The notes: generated from the sequence alone by a model not told the origin. A stretch of 64,000 nt of DNA from Aliarcobacter cibarius (GCF_013372265.1 NZ_CP054051.1:1822596-1886595), one strand, 5' to 3'. Positions 19,084 to 29,268 are shown, counted from the first letter of the stretch. Numbers and translations: made by a program.

Positions 19084-20052
19084 TTAAACTCTTCCTTGCT
19101 CATACATAGCTCTTAATTTTTCTTTTTCTTTTCTATTTGCTTCTTTTTGACTCTCTTTAACTCTATAAGAATCTGTACTAAATCCTAAGAATTTAATAAA
19201 AGGAGAAACAACAAAAATAGAAGAATAAGTTCCTATAATTATACCTGCAAACATAGTGAATGAGAACGCATAAATAATTTCTCCACCAAAAATAAGCATT
19301 GTAGTTACAACAAATAGTGTAGCAACTGACGTTAAAATTGTTCTAGAAAGAGTTCTACTAACTGAGTCATTTATTAATCTATCTAAATCTCTCTCTTTAG
19401 TAATTTGTAAACTCTCTCTAATTCTATCGTTTACAATAATTGTATCATTTACTGTATAACCAACTAAAGTCAAAATTGCAGCAATCATGTCTAAATTTAC
19501 ATCAACTTTAAATAAACTAATAAGTCCTAAAGTAATAATAACATCATGAATAAGCCCAATTATTGAAGCGACAGCAAATCTCCATTCAAATCTAACTGCA
19601 ATATAAATTAGCATTGCTAATAGTGCCATTGCTAAAGCCATAATACCTTTTGTTCTAAGTTCTTCACCAACTTTAGCACCAACCATATCAATTTTTCTAA
19701 TTTCAAATTTTCCAGTTGGAACTAAAATTTTATTCATTTCATCACTAATATCATTTGTAACATCACTTGAACTTCCAGTAAATCTAATAGTCACTTCATC
19801 TGGTCCTCCAAATTCACTAACATTAGATCCAGCATATTTTGTACCTTCTAAAACTTCTCTTATTTTATCTATTGGTGCTGCATTTTCATATTTTACCTGA
19901 ACAATAGTTCCACCAACAAAATCAATTCCGTAATTTAAACCTCTAGTTAATAATAAAAAAATTGAAGCAATAATTAAAATTCCTGAAATACTCAAAAAGG
20001 CTGTTTTTTTACCCATAAAATCATAGGTTTTACTATTATTAAAAATTTCCAT
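19084..20052 (-). CDS. secF: Protein translocase subunit SecF
   Basis: 322 residues with six membrane helices. The N-terminal SecF signature reads LLTRGLNYGIDFVGGTIVQV. A periplasmic P1 region and the RND-type block follow (TLVGYTVNDTIIVNDRIRE and a later GEIIYAFSFTMFAGIIIGTYS). SecF works with SecD to pull exported proteins out of the SecYEG channel using the proton gradient. Its start overlaps the secD stop at a single base. A weak 6-bp hairpin (19076-19093) around its stop could end transcription before the microprotein. Confidence 0.97.
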   Translation of the reverse strand: MEIFNNSKTYDFMGKKTAFLSISGILIIASIFLLLTRGLNYGIDFVGGTIVQVKYENAAPIDKIREVLEGTKYAGSNVSEFGGPDEVTIRFTGSSSDVTNDISDEMNKILVPTGKFEIRKIDMVGAKVGEELRTKGIMALAMALLAMLIYIAVRFEWRFAVASIIGLIHDVIITLGLISLFKVDVNLDMIAAILTLVGYTVNDTIIVNDRIRESLQITKERDLDRLINDSVSRTLSRTILTSVATLFVVTTMLIFGGEIIYAFSFTMFAGIIIGTYSSIFVVSPFIKFLGFSTDSYRVKESQKEANRKEKEKLRAMYEQGRV

Positions 20053-21617
20053 TATTTAACTCCAAACCATTTTTTATTATCTTTATCTTTTGCAATCTTT
20101 GGTAAAATCGCTTGATAAATACCATGAGTTCCAACAATTGATGTAAGCATTGAAGTTAAAACTCCAATTGAAATTGTAACAGCAAATCCTTTGATTGGTC
20201 CACTTCCATATGCATATAAAACAATAGCAACAAGTAGTGTTGTAATGTTAGCATCCACAATAGCTCTAAGCGCATTTGAATATCCATCTTCAATAGCTTT
20301 ATGAACACTAGCCCCATTTCTTAAAACTTCTCTGATTCTTTCATTTATAATAACATTTGAGTCAATTGCCATACCAATTGTTAGAATAATTCCAGCCATT
20401 CCAGGAAGAGTAAGAGTCGCTCCAAAAAGAGCAATAACTGCTAAAAGAATAAAAACATTAGCAACAAGAGCTATATTAGCAATAACCCCAGCTCTTCTAT
20501 AATAGGCTATCATAAATAAAAATATTAATACTGTTCCAGAAACTAAAGCTATCATTGAAGCTTTAATACTATCAGCTCCTAAAGATGGTCCAACGCTTCT
20601 TTTTTCAAGTAAATTTACACTAGCAAGTAATGCTCCACTTCTAAGTGCAATTGCAACATTACCAGCTTCTGCTACAGTAAAACCTCCGCTAATTTGTCCA
20701 CTTCCTCCACCAATTCTTTCATTAATATTTGGGGCAGAATAAACTTTACCATCAAGAACAATTGCTAATCTTTTACCTACACTTTTACCTGTAAAATCAC
20801 CAAAAATTCTAGCTCCTGCAGAATTCAATGTAAAATTAATAATAGGTTGATTTGATTGACTATATGCAACTTGGGCATCAACGATTTGGCTACCATCAAG
20901 AATAGGAATCTCTTTAACAAGATATTTTTTATTTGGATTATTTATATCTTCTAAAATCAAATCTCCATATGAAGCAGCTTGTGAACTTGTCATCTGATAA
21001 ACTTGTTCTATTCTATCTTCATCAACTGCCATAAGTTCAAGATTTGCAGGTTTTGATATTAAATCTCTAGCAGCTTTTTCTTCCTCTGCTGTTTTAATTC
21101 CAGGTAATTGGACAACAATATCACTCTCACCTTGTCTCAAAACAGTTGGCTCAGAAAGTCCAAATTGATCAAGTCTGTTTCTAATAGTCTCAACAGCCTG
21201 CGCAACAGAGAAATCTTTTGTTTTTATAGTCTCTTCTTCTGTAAGTTTTAATCTATACTCAAGATTATCTTTAGAGATATCTAAACCACTAATTTCACTC
21301 AACATTTTATCTATTTTAGGCATTTCATCTTTGTCTAAAACAGAGAAAATAACACTATCATTTTCAACAGTTAAACCATCAATTAAAAGTTCTTCGTCAT
21401 CACTAAAATATTTAACTGCTGTCGCTATTGATTTCATTTTAGAAGTAACTGCTTCATGTGTATTTACACCTAAAAGCATGTGAAGTCCACCTTGAAGATC
21501 AAGTCCTAAGTTTATCTTTTTTCCATAATCTGTCTGGAGAAGAGAAGGAATAGCAAAAACTACACCAAAAATTATACTAATTATAAAAATAACAAGTTTG
21601 AAATTAAAAATTTTCAA
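20052..21617 (-). CDS. secD: Protein translocase subunit SecD
   Basis: 521 residues. An N-terminal membrane helix leads into the SecD signature GLDLQGGLHMLLGV. The large periplasmic P1 domain includes the NRLDQFGLSEP and VQLPG blocks. Five further helices carry the conserved TLPGMAGIILTIGMAIDSNV segment. Partner of SecF in export. Gene order yajC-secD-secF is the usual one. yajC ends 63 bases upstream, with a poorly conserved gap. Confidence 0.97.
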   Translation of the reverse strand: MKIFNFKLVIFIISIIFGVVFAIPSLLQTDYGKKINLGLDLQGGLHMLLGVNTHEAVTSKMKSIATAVKYFSDDEELLIDGLTVENDSVIFSVLDKDEMPKIDKMLSEISGLDISKDNLEYRLKLTEEETIKTKDFSVAQAVETIRNRLDQFGLSEPTVLRQGESDIVVQLPGIKTAEEEKAARDLISKPANLELMAVDEDRIEQVYQMTSSQAASYGDLILEDINNPNKKYLVKEIPILDGSQIVDAQVAYSQSNQPIINFTLNSAGARIFGDFTGKSVGKRLAIVLDGKVYSAPNINERIGGGSGQISGGFTVAEAGNVAIALRSGALLASVNLLEKRSVGPSLGADSIKASMIALVSGTVLIFLFMIAYYRRAGVIANIALVANVFILLAVIALFGATLTLPGMAGIILTIGMAIDSNVIINERIREVLRNGASVHKAIEDGYSNALRAIVDANITTLLVAIVLYAYGSGPIKGFAVTISIGVLTSMLTSIVGTHGIYQAILPKIAKDKDNKKWFGVK

Positions 21618-21680
21618 TTCTAATCCTTAAAATAAGAGATTTGTGAGAATAAGATATGAAGAATCATATCTTATTATAAT

Positions 21681-21956
21681 TTATTCAGCTAGAGCTTTAG
21701 CAACAAACTCTTTAGCTAGTTTCATCTCTGAATTATCACTATTTTTGATTAAAAAGTATGTCTCTTCAACCTTAACAACTTCAACGATTAAGCCACCATT
21801 TGTTACAATCTTATCACCTTTTTTAAGACCAGCAATCATATCCTTATGAGCTTTCGCTTGTTTTTGTTGTGGTCTAATGATTAAAAAGTAAAATATTGCA
21901 AATAATGCAACAAGAGGTAATAATGAGCTTAAAATATCTGCACTTTGACCTTCCAT
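21681..21956 (-). CDS. yajC: Preprotein translocase subunit YajC
   Basis: 91 residues. One membrane helix (about 8-27, SSLLPLVALFAIFYFLIIRP) is followed by the family signature RPQQKQAKAHKDMIAGLKKGD and the GDKIVTNGGLIVEV turn. YajC associates with SecDF. It is divergent from lnt across only 28 bases. Confidence 0.95.
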   Translation of the reverse strand: MEGQSADILSSLLPLVALFAIFYFLIIRPQQKQAKAHKDMIAGLKKGDKIVTNGGLIVEVVKVEETYFLIKNSDNSEMKLAKEFVAKALAE

Positions 21957-21984
21957 TAAATTTCCCTTTAAAAAGTAGTTTATA

Positions 21985-23217
21985 ATGTTTTTGTTAAAAA
22001 CTAATTATTTTAACAAAATTAATATAATAAAAGGCTTCATAACATCAATTTGGCTTAGTGCTTTTATCTACTTAAGTTTTTTTGGTTTTGAAATAAAAAT
22101 TATTAATTCTATTTTTGGACTTTTAGGAATATATTTTCTTCTTACAATACCTAAAAATTCTCTATTTTTTGCTGGTTTTTTTACAGGAATATTTTGGTGT
22201 AATTGGATGGCTGTTAGCCTTCAATATTATGACTTGACTTTTATTTTTCCATTAGTTCTTTTAGGAATAGGAATAGTATTTGGAATAATATTTTACCTAT
22301 TTGCAATAATAGATAATGTTATATTTAGAAGTTTTGCTATTTTTATTTTTACATTTACTTCTCCATTTGGATTTAACTGGATGAAGTTTGAACTTCTTTT
22401 TATAGATTCATATTTTAGTACATCAAAAATAGCTTTTGCTTTGATTTTAATATCTTTAACTCTTTATATTTACATAAAAAAATTTAAATATGCTCCTTTA
22501 TATTTACTTATTTTAGCAATAAATTTTTCAAATAATCTGAATTTAGAAGAACCAAAGATAAATATTTCTATGCCACAAATGATGATAAATCAAGATTTAA
22601 AATGGCAAAAAGAGTATATAAATGATTTAATCAAAAATAATTTTATTAAAATTGAAGATGCTATAAAAGAGAATAAAGATTTAATTATTTTACCTGAAAC
22701 TGCTTTTTCTTTTGTTTTAAATAGAAAACCTGAAATTTTAAATAAACTTATAGAACTTTCTTATAATATTGATATTATTGTAGGAGCATTATATGTTGAA
22801 AATAGAGAAGTTTTCAATGCTTCATACCACTTTTTTAATGGAAACTATGAAATAGCAAAAAAAGTTGTACTTGTTCCATTTGGAGAAGAAATTCCACTTC
22901 CTAAATTTTTTGTTGATTTAATAAATGATATATTTTACAACGGTGCTAGCGATTATTCAAAAGCAAGTGCACCAACTGATTTTTTAATTAAAGGTGAAAA
23001 ATTCAGAAATGCAATTTGCTATGAGGCAACAACTGATAAAATATTTGAAGATCTTGGTGATACAAAATATATGGTTGTAATTTCAAACAATGCATGGTTT
23101 ATTCCATCAATTGAACCTACTTTACAAGATTTACTTTTAAAATATTACTCTAAAAAATATGGTGTTATGATTTTTCATACGGTAAATGGAAGTCCAAATA
23201 AAATTTATAGACCCTAA
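21985..23217 (+). CDS. lnt: Apolipoprotein N-acyltransferase
   Basis: 410 residues, short against roughly 510 in E. coli. The first about 190 residues hold five or six membrane helices. Residues about 200-400 form a carbon-nitrogen hydrolase domain: the catalytic Glu is in ILPETAFSF, a Lys falls in the VVLVPFGEEIP region, and the catalytic Cys is in FRNAICYEAT. It adds the third acyl chain to outer-membrane lipoproteins in the inner membrane. The C-terminus ends soon after the SNNAWFIPSIEP block, so the last membrane helix of longer homologues is missing or very short. The stop overlaps that of the convergent DUF4105 gene. lnt next to yajC is the order I recall from Campylobacter. Confidence 0.93.
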   Translation: MFLLKTNYFNKINIIKGFITSIWLSAFIYLSFFGFEIKIINSIFGLLGIYFLLTIPKNSLFFAGFFTGIFWCNWMAVSLQYYDLTFIFPLVLLGIGIVFGIIFYLFAIIDNVIFRSFAIFIFTFTSPFGFNWMKFELLFIDSYFSTSKIAFALILISLTLYIYIKKFKYAPLYLLILAINFSNNLNLEEPKINISMPQMMINQDLKWQKEYINDLIKNNFIKIEDAIKENKDLIILPETAFSFVLNRKPEILNKLIELSYNIDIIVGALYVENREVFNASYHFFNGNYEIAKKVVLVPFGEEIPLPKFFVDLINDIFYNGASDYSKASAPTDFLIKGEKFRNAICYEATTDKIFEDLGDTKYMVVISNNAWFIPSIEPTLQDLLLKYYSKKYGVMIFHTVNGSPNKIYRP

Positions 23218-24980
23218 AAATAGTAATAAATACCAAATTTCAAATTATCCTGCTTTTTTTCTAAATTATTATTTTTATAATTTAGATTTAAAGCCAAATT
23301 TCTATCAATTTTGTAAGTTGTAAATATTTCAAAAACTCTATTTTCAAAATTTTTATTATATTTATCATAAGCAAATGAACTACCAAACTTAATGTTTTCA
23401 AAGCTATTTATTATAAATCCAAAATTTGTTCCTAAAGATGCATATTGTTCATTTGCTTTATATAATAAATTTGAAGCCAAATTTGAATAAAAAATTGTAC
23501 TAAGAAAATTATATGAAATACCAACTTCTGGTTTAACTTTAAAAAATAGTTCTTCATTAAAATGCTCAATACTTGCATCAATTCCCCAGGAAATAGGTTT
23601 AAAAATTATATCTTGAGGAGCTAAAGATTTAATTTTTAAGAAAGTAAATCTATCAACTTTTATATCTTTATTTTTCTCTTTTTTAAAATTTATATCAAAA
23701 AAATCTATATATGCACCTTCTAAATATCCATTTTCAATGTCATAAATATCATTATAGGCCGGTTTTATTCCAAATAAAAAACTATCATTTGAAGTATAAA
23801 ATAAATTGATTCTTGCCGAATCATGAGAATTAATAGGATTTATAGGCTCTTTTATATCAAAAGATGAAGCTTCTTTAAAAGTACTTCTTTGTTTTAGAAT
23901 ATTTAAATATTTTTTTGTATATTCATCTTTTTTTAGCCTATTTTCTGCTCTTTCATACTGTAAATAACTGCTTTTAAGATCTAAATAAGATATTTTATCG
24001 CTTTTACTTAAACTACCTTCTAAATCTTTGTTTTCATTTAAAAATTCATTTATAAAAGATTTATTCTCTATCTTCTCATCTACAATATATCTTATTTTTT
24101 TCATGTTTGAATATCTATAGTTAGATTTTTCTATTAGATTATTTTTTGAAATTAATTTGATAGTATCAAGAGGTATTGTTTTAAATAAAAAATTATTTAC
24201 TAATTCTAACTCTGGTCTTGCAACTTCTAAAAGCCATAAAATAGCATATGAACAATTTTCTTTAAAGAAAAAATAATCTGCATAAGAGTCTTTTAATTCC
24301 CAAGAATGTAAAACTAGTTTTCTAATTTCTTGCTCATTCAAGTTTAAATCATATTCCCAAACATCTCTTTGTTCTAAATTATTGTACTCTTTTATTTTTT
24401 CATAATATGGCAAAATAGAATATCTTCCTTCATATCCACCAAAAAGTCCTTGATATGCAAAAATAAGTCCATTTTTTTCATCTGTTTTTGCTGCATAATT
24501 TATTGCATTTGAAATTAAAGGAGTATCTTTGTTACTTGAAATCTTTAAAAATGTGTGACCATACATTGATGCAGGTGAATTTATATGAGAAGTTGGAAAT
24601 ACTAACGTTACAAATTTAGCATCTGTGGCTTCTAAATATTTTTCTAAATCTGAGCAACTATAATTTTGAATATTTTCTTTTAAAGAAGGAATTTGTTCTT
24701 TTAACCATTCAACTCTTAGAGGAAATCTACATAAAACATCTTTTTTAGCACTTTGCAAAGCATTTATAGTTTCAAATAACTCTTCTTTTAAATTATTCTT
24801 TCCATTTTCTGATACAAAAAAGTTATTTGAATCTATTTCACTTTCATCATTTCTATAATGTAAAAGCTTTGCCCAATAAGGATTCTCATATATTTTACTA
24901 TTTTCAACAAAAGATTCAATACTACTTGAAAAAAGTGAAGTAAAAAAAAGGAGTTTAAATATAAAAAATTTAAACCCCAA
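23214..24980 (-). CDS. DUF4105 (Lnb N-terminal periplasmic-type) protein
   Basis: 588 residues from a TTG at 24980. The longer frame to 25103 runs through the upstream DUF3015 gene, and only the TTG start gives a plausible signal peptide (MGFKFFIFKLLFFTSLFSS). A conserved papain-like block is visible: TLVFPTSHINSPASMYGHTF, then FFKENCSYAILWLLEVARPE with a candidate Cys. The last about 200 residues are beta-rich and end in an aromatic-rich strand (KFGIYYYF), as in an outer-membrane barrel. DUF4105 proteins are periplasmic or outer-membrane proteins of poorly known function. The gene begins 10 bases after DUF3015. Confidence 0.75.
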   Translation of the reverse strand: MGFKFFIFKLLFFTSLFSSSIESFVENSKIYENPYWAKLLHYRNDESEIDSNNFFVSENGKNNLKEELFETINALQSAKKDVLCRFPLRVEWLKEQIPSLKENIQNYSCSDLEKYLEATDAKFVTLVFPTSHINSPASMYGHTFLKISSNKDTPLISNAINYAAKTDEKNGLIFAYQGLFGGYEGRYSILPYYEKIKEYNNLEQRDVWEYDLNLNEQEIRKLVLHSWELKDSYADYFFFKENCSYAILWLLEVARPELELVNNFLFKTIPLDTIKLISKNNLIEKSNYRYSNMKKIRYIVDEKIENKSFINEFLNENKDLEGSLSKSDKISYLDLKSSYLQYERAENRLKKDEYTKKYLNILKQRSTFKEASSFDIKEPINPINSHDSARINLFYTSNDSFLFGIKPAYNDIYDIENGYLEGAYIDFFDINFKKEKNKDIKVDRFTFLKIKSLAPQDIIFKPISWGIDASIEHFNEELFFKVKPEVGISYNFLSTIFYSNLASNLLYKANEQYASLGTNFGFIINSFENIKFGSSFAYDKYNKNFENRVFEIFTTYKIDRNLALNLNYKNNNLEKKQDNLKFGIYYYF

Positions 24981-24990
24981 TTTAAAAAGA

Positions 24991-25428
24991 TTAGATATGT
25001 TTTGCAATGTTATCAATAACTTCTGCTGAAGTAACTTTTTCACTTGTGTAAATATCAGAAAAATTTGCTTGTAATTTTGAAGCAAAATCTTCTTTGTTTT
25101 CAATATTCATTAAAGCTGCAACTGTATTTAAAGTTTCACCTTTTCCTGCTGAAATATCCATAGCTAACTCATCCATATTTTCATTAACAAATTGGTTTAA
25201 CTTATCATTTGAAACAAAATTTGAAGGCTTATTACAATTTGATGTACCACTTGTAATACCAAAAGTTTGATTCCCTGATGTTGCATTTGTTGTTGCAGCA
25301 AGTGCTTGAAGAACTGTTGAGTTTTGGTTTTTAATAACAATAGAACCTAATCCACAACCCGTATTTGAATTTGCATATAAAGAACTTACTAATCCTAAAA
25401 TAGCAACAGCTGAAAGAATTTTTTTCAT
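24991..25428 (-). CDS. DUF3015 periplasmic protein
   Basis: 145 residues with a clear signal peptide (MKKILSAVAILGLVSSLYA). The mature part begins NTGCGLGSIV, and a second Cys follows in TSNCNKPSNF; the pair may form a disulfide. This matches DUF3015, a family usually found beside a DUF4105 gene, as here. An AAAGGAGAT Shine-Dalgarno sequence precedes the ATG. Function unknown; the constant pairing suggests the two act together in the envelope. Confidence 0.8.
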   Translation of the reverse strand: MKKILSAVAILGLVSSLYANSNTGCGLGSIVIKNQNSTVLQALAATTNATSGNQTFGITSGTSNCNKPSNFVSNDKLNQFVNENMDELAMDISAGKGETLNTVAALMNIENKEDFASKLQANFSDIYTSEKVTSAEVIDNIAKHI

Positions 25429-25475
25429 TTTTTTATCTCCTTTTTTTAAATAAACGATTTTATAGGGTTTTTACT

Positions 25476-26702
25476 TTAAATACTTTTAATTTTATATCTT
25501 TCTATAATATTTTCTATTATTTGTTCTTTATTTAAACCTTTTTCAATTTGTAAAATTAAAGATTCATCCAATATTTTCTTAAATTCAATAGATTCTTTAA
25601 ATCCTAGATTTATCAAATCCTTTCCTTTTACAAATATCTTTAAAGGTTTATCAAATACATCCAATTTCTTAGCTAATTTTTCAACTTCTAAAATATCAGA
25701 TTTTTCTAAAGCTTTCTCAATCAAAATAAGTTCTTCTAAAGATAGGATCAAAGAAAGATTTTTTAAGAATATTTCATTTAAATTTGTAGAATTTCCACTT
25801 AAAAGTAGAATAGTTGATATAAATTTTTTATCATTTGTAATACCATTTAAAAAATCTAAAATTCTATTTTCATCAATACCTTTTAAAAGAGTTGCAAAAA
25901 ATAGATACAACTTTTTAAAATCTGGAAAATCAGTATCTCTTAAAAAATTTGCTAAATTATCAATACTTTTATATTTATTTCGAAAATTTATTGAAAAAAG
26001 TTCGAAATCATCAATAAGTTTTAATCCTATAGATGGATTTAAAGATTTAAGAAATATCTTTTTTAACTCTTCAAAGATTCTCTCTTTTGGCAAAAACTCT
26101 AACTCTTTATTTTTGATAATTTGAATACATAATTCTTTTGTTTTAGAATCAATCTCAAAATCAAATCTTGAAGAAAAACCAATTGCCCTATAAACTCTTA
26201 AACTATCTTCAACAAATGTTTTGTCATCAATATGTTTAATTTTTTTGTTTTTTAAATCATTAATTCCATTAAAAGGATCTATAAAACTATTTGTGAAATA
26301 ATCATAAGATATAGCATTTATTGTAAAATCTCTTCTTCTAGCAGCATCTTCAAACGATAATTTAGAATAAGTTTTTACTATAAAGTCTTTGTGAGTTTTA
26401 CCAATTTTTTGTTCAGTTCTTGGTAGGCTAAAATCAAATTCGAAATTTTTTGTAGAGAGTTTTAAAACCCCAAAAGATTTTCCAACACAGTTTACATTTC
26501 CAAATTTTTCTAAAAGAGGAATTATATTTTCCAAAAATTCCAAATTAAAAACTTCAATATCAAAATCTTTAATTTGTTTATTTAAAAAAAAATCTCTTAC
26601 ACAACCGCCTACAAGATATGGTCTATAACCATTTTCTTGCAGTTTAATCAATATATCAATTAAAAGATTTGGTATATCAATTTTTGTTGTAGTGGTAAAC
26701 AT
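25476..26702 (-). CDS. tRNA nucleotidyltransferase / poly(A) polymerase family protein
   Basis: 408 residues from the ATG at 26702. Further starts at 26741 and 26738 would add residues not expected in the family and lie deep inside mscS. The nucleotidyltransferase core is YLVGGCVRDFFLNKQIKDFD with catalytic D-x-D (DFDIEVF), followed by RRRDFTINAISYD (RRD motif) and an ERIFEELKKI block. The family includes CCA-adding enzymes that finish tRNA 3' ends and poly(A) polymerases. The length and absence of an HD domain fit a CCA-adding enzyme best, but motifs alone do not settle this. It overlaps mscS by 26 bases. Confidence 0.85.
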   Translation of the reverse strand: MFTTTTKIDIPNLLIDILIKLQENGYRPYLVGGCVRDFFLNKQIKDFDIEVFNLEFLENIIPLLEKFGNVNCVGKSFGVLKLSTKNFEFDFSLPRTEQKIGKTHKDFIVKTYSKLSFEDAARRRDFTINAISYDYFTNSFIDPFNGINDLKNKKIKHIDDKTFVEDSLRVYRAIGFSSRFDFEIDSKTKELCIQIIKNKELEFLPKERIFEELKKIFLKSLNPSIGLKLIDDFELFSINFRNKYKSIDNLANFLRDTDFPDFKKLYLFFATLLKGIDENRILDFLNGITNDKKFISTILLLSGNSTNLNEIFLKNLSLILSLEELILIEKALEKSDILEVEKLAKKLDVFDKPLKIFVKGKDLINLGFKESIEFKKILDESLILQIEKGLNKEQIIENIIERYKIKSI

Positions 26703-27555
26703 CTTGTTTTGGATATGGTATAGAGATTCCAAACTCATCAAATGTCACTTTAATGCTCTCTAAAAGTTCAGCTTTTGCACTCGCATAATCAGAAGATTTA
26801 ACCCAAACATTTACCGTAAGATTTACAGAACTATCTGCAAGTGCAGAAACTCCTATTCCAATAGTTTTATCTTTTAATACTTTTTCATTTTCTTTGATGA
26901 CTTTTTCTAGTACTTCTTTTGCTTGTTTTATACTATCTTCATACGAAATACCAACAACAATATCAATTCTTCTTGTATCATTTGCATTTACATTTGTTAT
27001 TGAAGCACTTGTAATTGAACTATTAGGAACAATAATTTTTTGATTATCGGCAGTTAAAAAAACCGTATTAAATATAGTAACTTCAGTAACTGTTCCAGTA
27101 ACTCCACCAGCAATTACAGAATCACCCACTTTAAAAGGTTTAAAAATAACTATCATAACTCCTGAAGCAAAATTTCCTAAAGAATCTTTTAGTGCCAAAC
27201 CAATAGCTAAACCAGCAGCTCCAAGTATTGCTAAAAATGAAGTTGTAGCAATTCCTAATTTGTTTAACGCTGCTATTATTACAACAGTTATTAATGCATA
27301 ATAAACAATATTTTCTAAAAACTTAACTAAAGTTTCATCAATTCCATTTACTTTTCTTAAAACTTTTCCTAAAATTTTAACTATCTTATTTACTATCCAT
27401 TTTCCAATAAAAAATATTAGAAGAGCCATTATAAAAGAAATTGTGTAGCTTATAGCTATCTCTAAAATATTATCAGGCATAAAAGTTTTAAAATCTCTTG
27501 TTATTTGATCAACATTCTTTTCAACTGTTTTTTCTATTTGTTTTTCTATATCCAT
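26677..27555 (-). CDS. mscS: Small-conductance mechanosensitive channel, MscS type
   Basis: 292 residues. Three N-terminal helices (about 30-50, 68-86 and 88-125) are followed by the pore-lining Gly/Ala helix GLAIGLALKDSLGNFASG and the beta-domain start VIFKPFKVGDSV. A C-terminal alpha/beta vestibule domain follows. It opens under membrane tension and releases solutes during osmotic downshock. It starts 10 bases... before proS in genome coordinates, that is, directly downstream of proS in transcription. Its 3' end overlaps the CCA-enzyme gene. Confidence 0.93.
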   Translation of the reverse strand: MDIEKQIEKTVEKNVDQITRDFKTFMPDNILEIAISYTISFIMALLIFFIGKWIVNKIVKILGKVLRKVNGIDETLVKFLENIVYYALITVVIIAALNKLGIATTSFLAILGAAGLAIGLALKDSLGNFASGVMIVIFKPFKVGDSVIAGGVTGTVTEVTIFNTVFLTADNQKIIVPNSSITSASITNVNANDTRRIDIVVGISYEDSIKQAKEVLEKVIKENEKVLKDKTIGIGVSALADSSVNLTVNVWVKSSDYASAKAELLESIKVTFDEFGISIPYPKQDVYHYNKN

Positions 27556-27564
27556 AAATTCCCC

Positions 27565-29268
27565 CTATTTAATTAAATCAGATATTTTAGAAACTACTTC
27601 ATCTATTTTTACTTCAACTTTTTCTAAAGTTTTTCTATCAACTAGTTCAACAATTCCTTCAGACAATTTTTTACCAATAATAATTGCATATGGAAAACCT
27701 AAAAGTTCGAAATCTCCGATTTTAAATCCAAATCTAGCATTTATTCTATCATCTAGTATTGTTTCTATTCCTAATTTTCTTAAACTCTGATAAATATCTT
27801 CTCCGGCTTTTGCTTCATCTTCATTTTTTGAATTTGAAACAATAACATCTACCATAAATGGCGCAGTTTGTTTAGTCCAGATACAACCTTTGTCATCGTG
27901 ATTTTGTTCAATAACTGCAGCTACAAGTCTTGAAACTCCAATTCCATAACATCCCATAACAAAAGGTTTAGCTTTTCCATTTTCATCTAAAAAATTTGCA
28001 TTCATAGCTTTTGAATATTTTGTTCCTAATTGGAAAATATGCCCTGCTTCAATTCCTTTTGTATATGAAAGCTTTCCACCACAACAGTTACAAATATCAC
28101 CCTCTTTTACTGCAACTAAATCTTTAAAAACTATATTTTCAATTTTAGTTATATCTACATTAATAAGATGATAATTTTCTTCATTAGCTCCACAAACAAT
28201 AGAATTTGATCCTTCTAATTCACTATCAACTACAACTAACACATTTTTTGGAAGATTTTTAATACCACAGTATCCTGCAACTATTCCAGCTTCACTTATC
28301 TCTTCATTTGTAGCATCTATAATTTCTAAAGCATTTATACTATTTACAGCTTTTGTCTCTTCAAGTTCATCACTTCCTCTAACAAAGAAAATTGCAATTT
28401 TTAAACCCTCTTTAAATATTGCTTTTTTTATAACTGCTTTTAAAGTTTGTTCAGTAGGTACATTTAAAAGTTTACTAACATCTTCAATCGTTGTTGTATT
28501 TAGAGTTTCAACTTTTGTCTCAACACCAATCTCAAAATTGTATTCAATTTTTTTTCTTTTAGCAGCTTCAATATTTGCAGCATAATCACAAGAATCACAA
28601 ACAACTATAGTATCTTCTCCGCTACTAGCTATTACGTGAAATTCTTTTGAACCACTTCCACCAATTGCTCCACTGTCAGCTTCAACAACTCTAAAATCTA
28701 GTCCTAATTTTGTATATATTTTTTTATAAGTAGCTTCCATAAGATTAAATTCTCTTACTAAATCTTCTTCACTTGAATGAAAAGAGTATCCATCTTTCAT
28801 TAAAAACTCTCTTCCTCTCATTAAACCGAATCTTGGTCTTGCTTCATCTCTAAATTTTGTATTTATTTGATATAAATGTACAGGTAAATCTTTATATGAA
28901 GTAATTCTGTTTTTTACCATATTTACAACTGACTCTTCATTTGTTGGACTTAAAACAAAAGATGTACCTTTTCTATCTTTAAATCTTAACATCTCATTAC
29001 CCATAGTTAAATCTCTACCAGATTCTTCCCATAATGATAGTGGAGTTACAAATCCAAATTGAACTTCTAGTGCTCCTGCTTCATCCATCTCTTCTTTTAC
29101 AATTTTTCTAATTTTCTCTAAAACAATTTTTCCTAAAGGCATGAAATCATAAATACCAGAACCATTTTGACTTATAAAACCACCTCTTACTAAATATTGA
29201 TGAGAAGGTAAAGTTGCATCAGATGGCATCTCTTTTGTAGTTGGAATAAAAAGTTTACTAAATTTCAT
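27565..29268 (-). CDS. proS: Prolyl-tRNA synthetase (bacterial type)
   Basis: 567 residues, class II. Motif 2 reads FRDEARPRFGLMRGREFLMKD, and motif 3 includes GCYGIGVSRLVAA. An INS editing domain that clears Ala-tRNA-Pro lies between them (about residues 225-405; KLLNVPTEQTLKAVI). The anticodon-binding C-terminal domain has GFKIGDFELLGFPYAIIIG. The order proS-hemA-ispB-DUF2018 (here read in reverse) is the same as the H. pylori HP0238-HP0242 block as I recall it. Confidence 0.98.
   Translation of the reverse strand: MKFSKLFIPTTKEMPSDATLPSHQYLVRGGFISQNGSGIYDFMPLGKIVLEKIRKIVKEEMDEAGALEVQFGFVTPLSLWEESGRDLTMGNEMLRFKDRKGTSFVLSPTNEESVVNMVKNRITSYKDLPVHLYQINTKFRDEARPRFGLMRGREFLMKDGYSFHSSEEDLVREFNLMEATYKKIYTKLGLDFRVVEADSGAIGGSGSKEFHVIASSGEDTIVVCDSCDYAANIEAAKRKKIEYNFEIGVETKVETLNTTTIEDVSKLLNVPTEQTLKAVIKKAIFKEGLKIAIFFVRGSDELEETKAVNSINALEIIDATNEEISEAGIVAGYCGIKNLPKNVLVVVDSELEGSNSIVCGANEENYHLINVDITKIENIVFKDLVAVKEGDICNCCGGKLSYTKGIEAGHIFQLGTKYSKAMNANFLDENGKAKPFVMGCYGIGVSRLVAAVIEQNHDDKGCIWTKQTAPFMVDVIVSNSKNEDEAKAGEDIYQSLRKLGIETILDDRINARFGFKIGDFELLGFPYAIIIGKKLSEGIVELVDRKTLEKVEVKIDEVVSKISDLIK

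Noticed and set aside
24981-25103. Upstream extension of the DUF4105 gene
   Set aside because: It overlaps DUF3015 in another frame and would bury the signal peptide 45 residues inside the protein.
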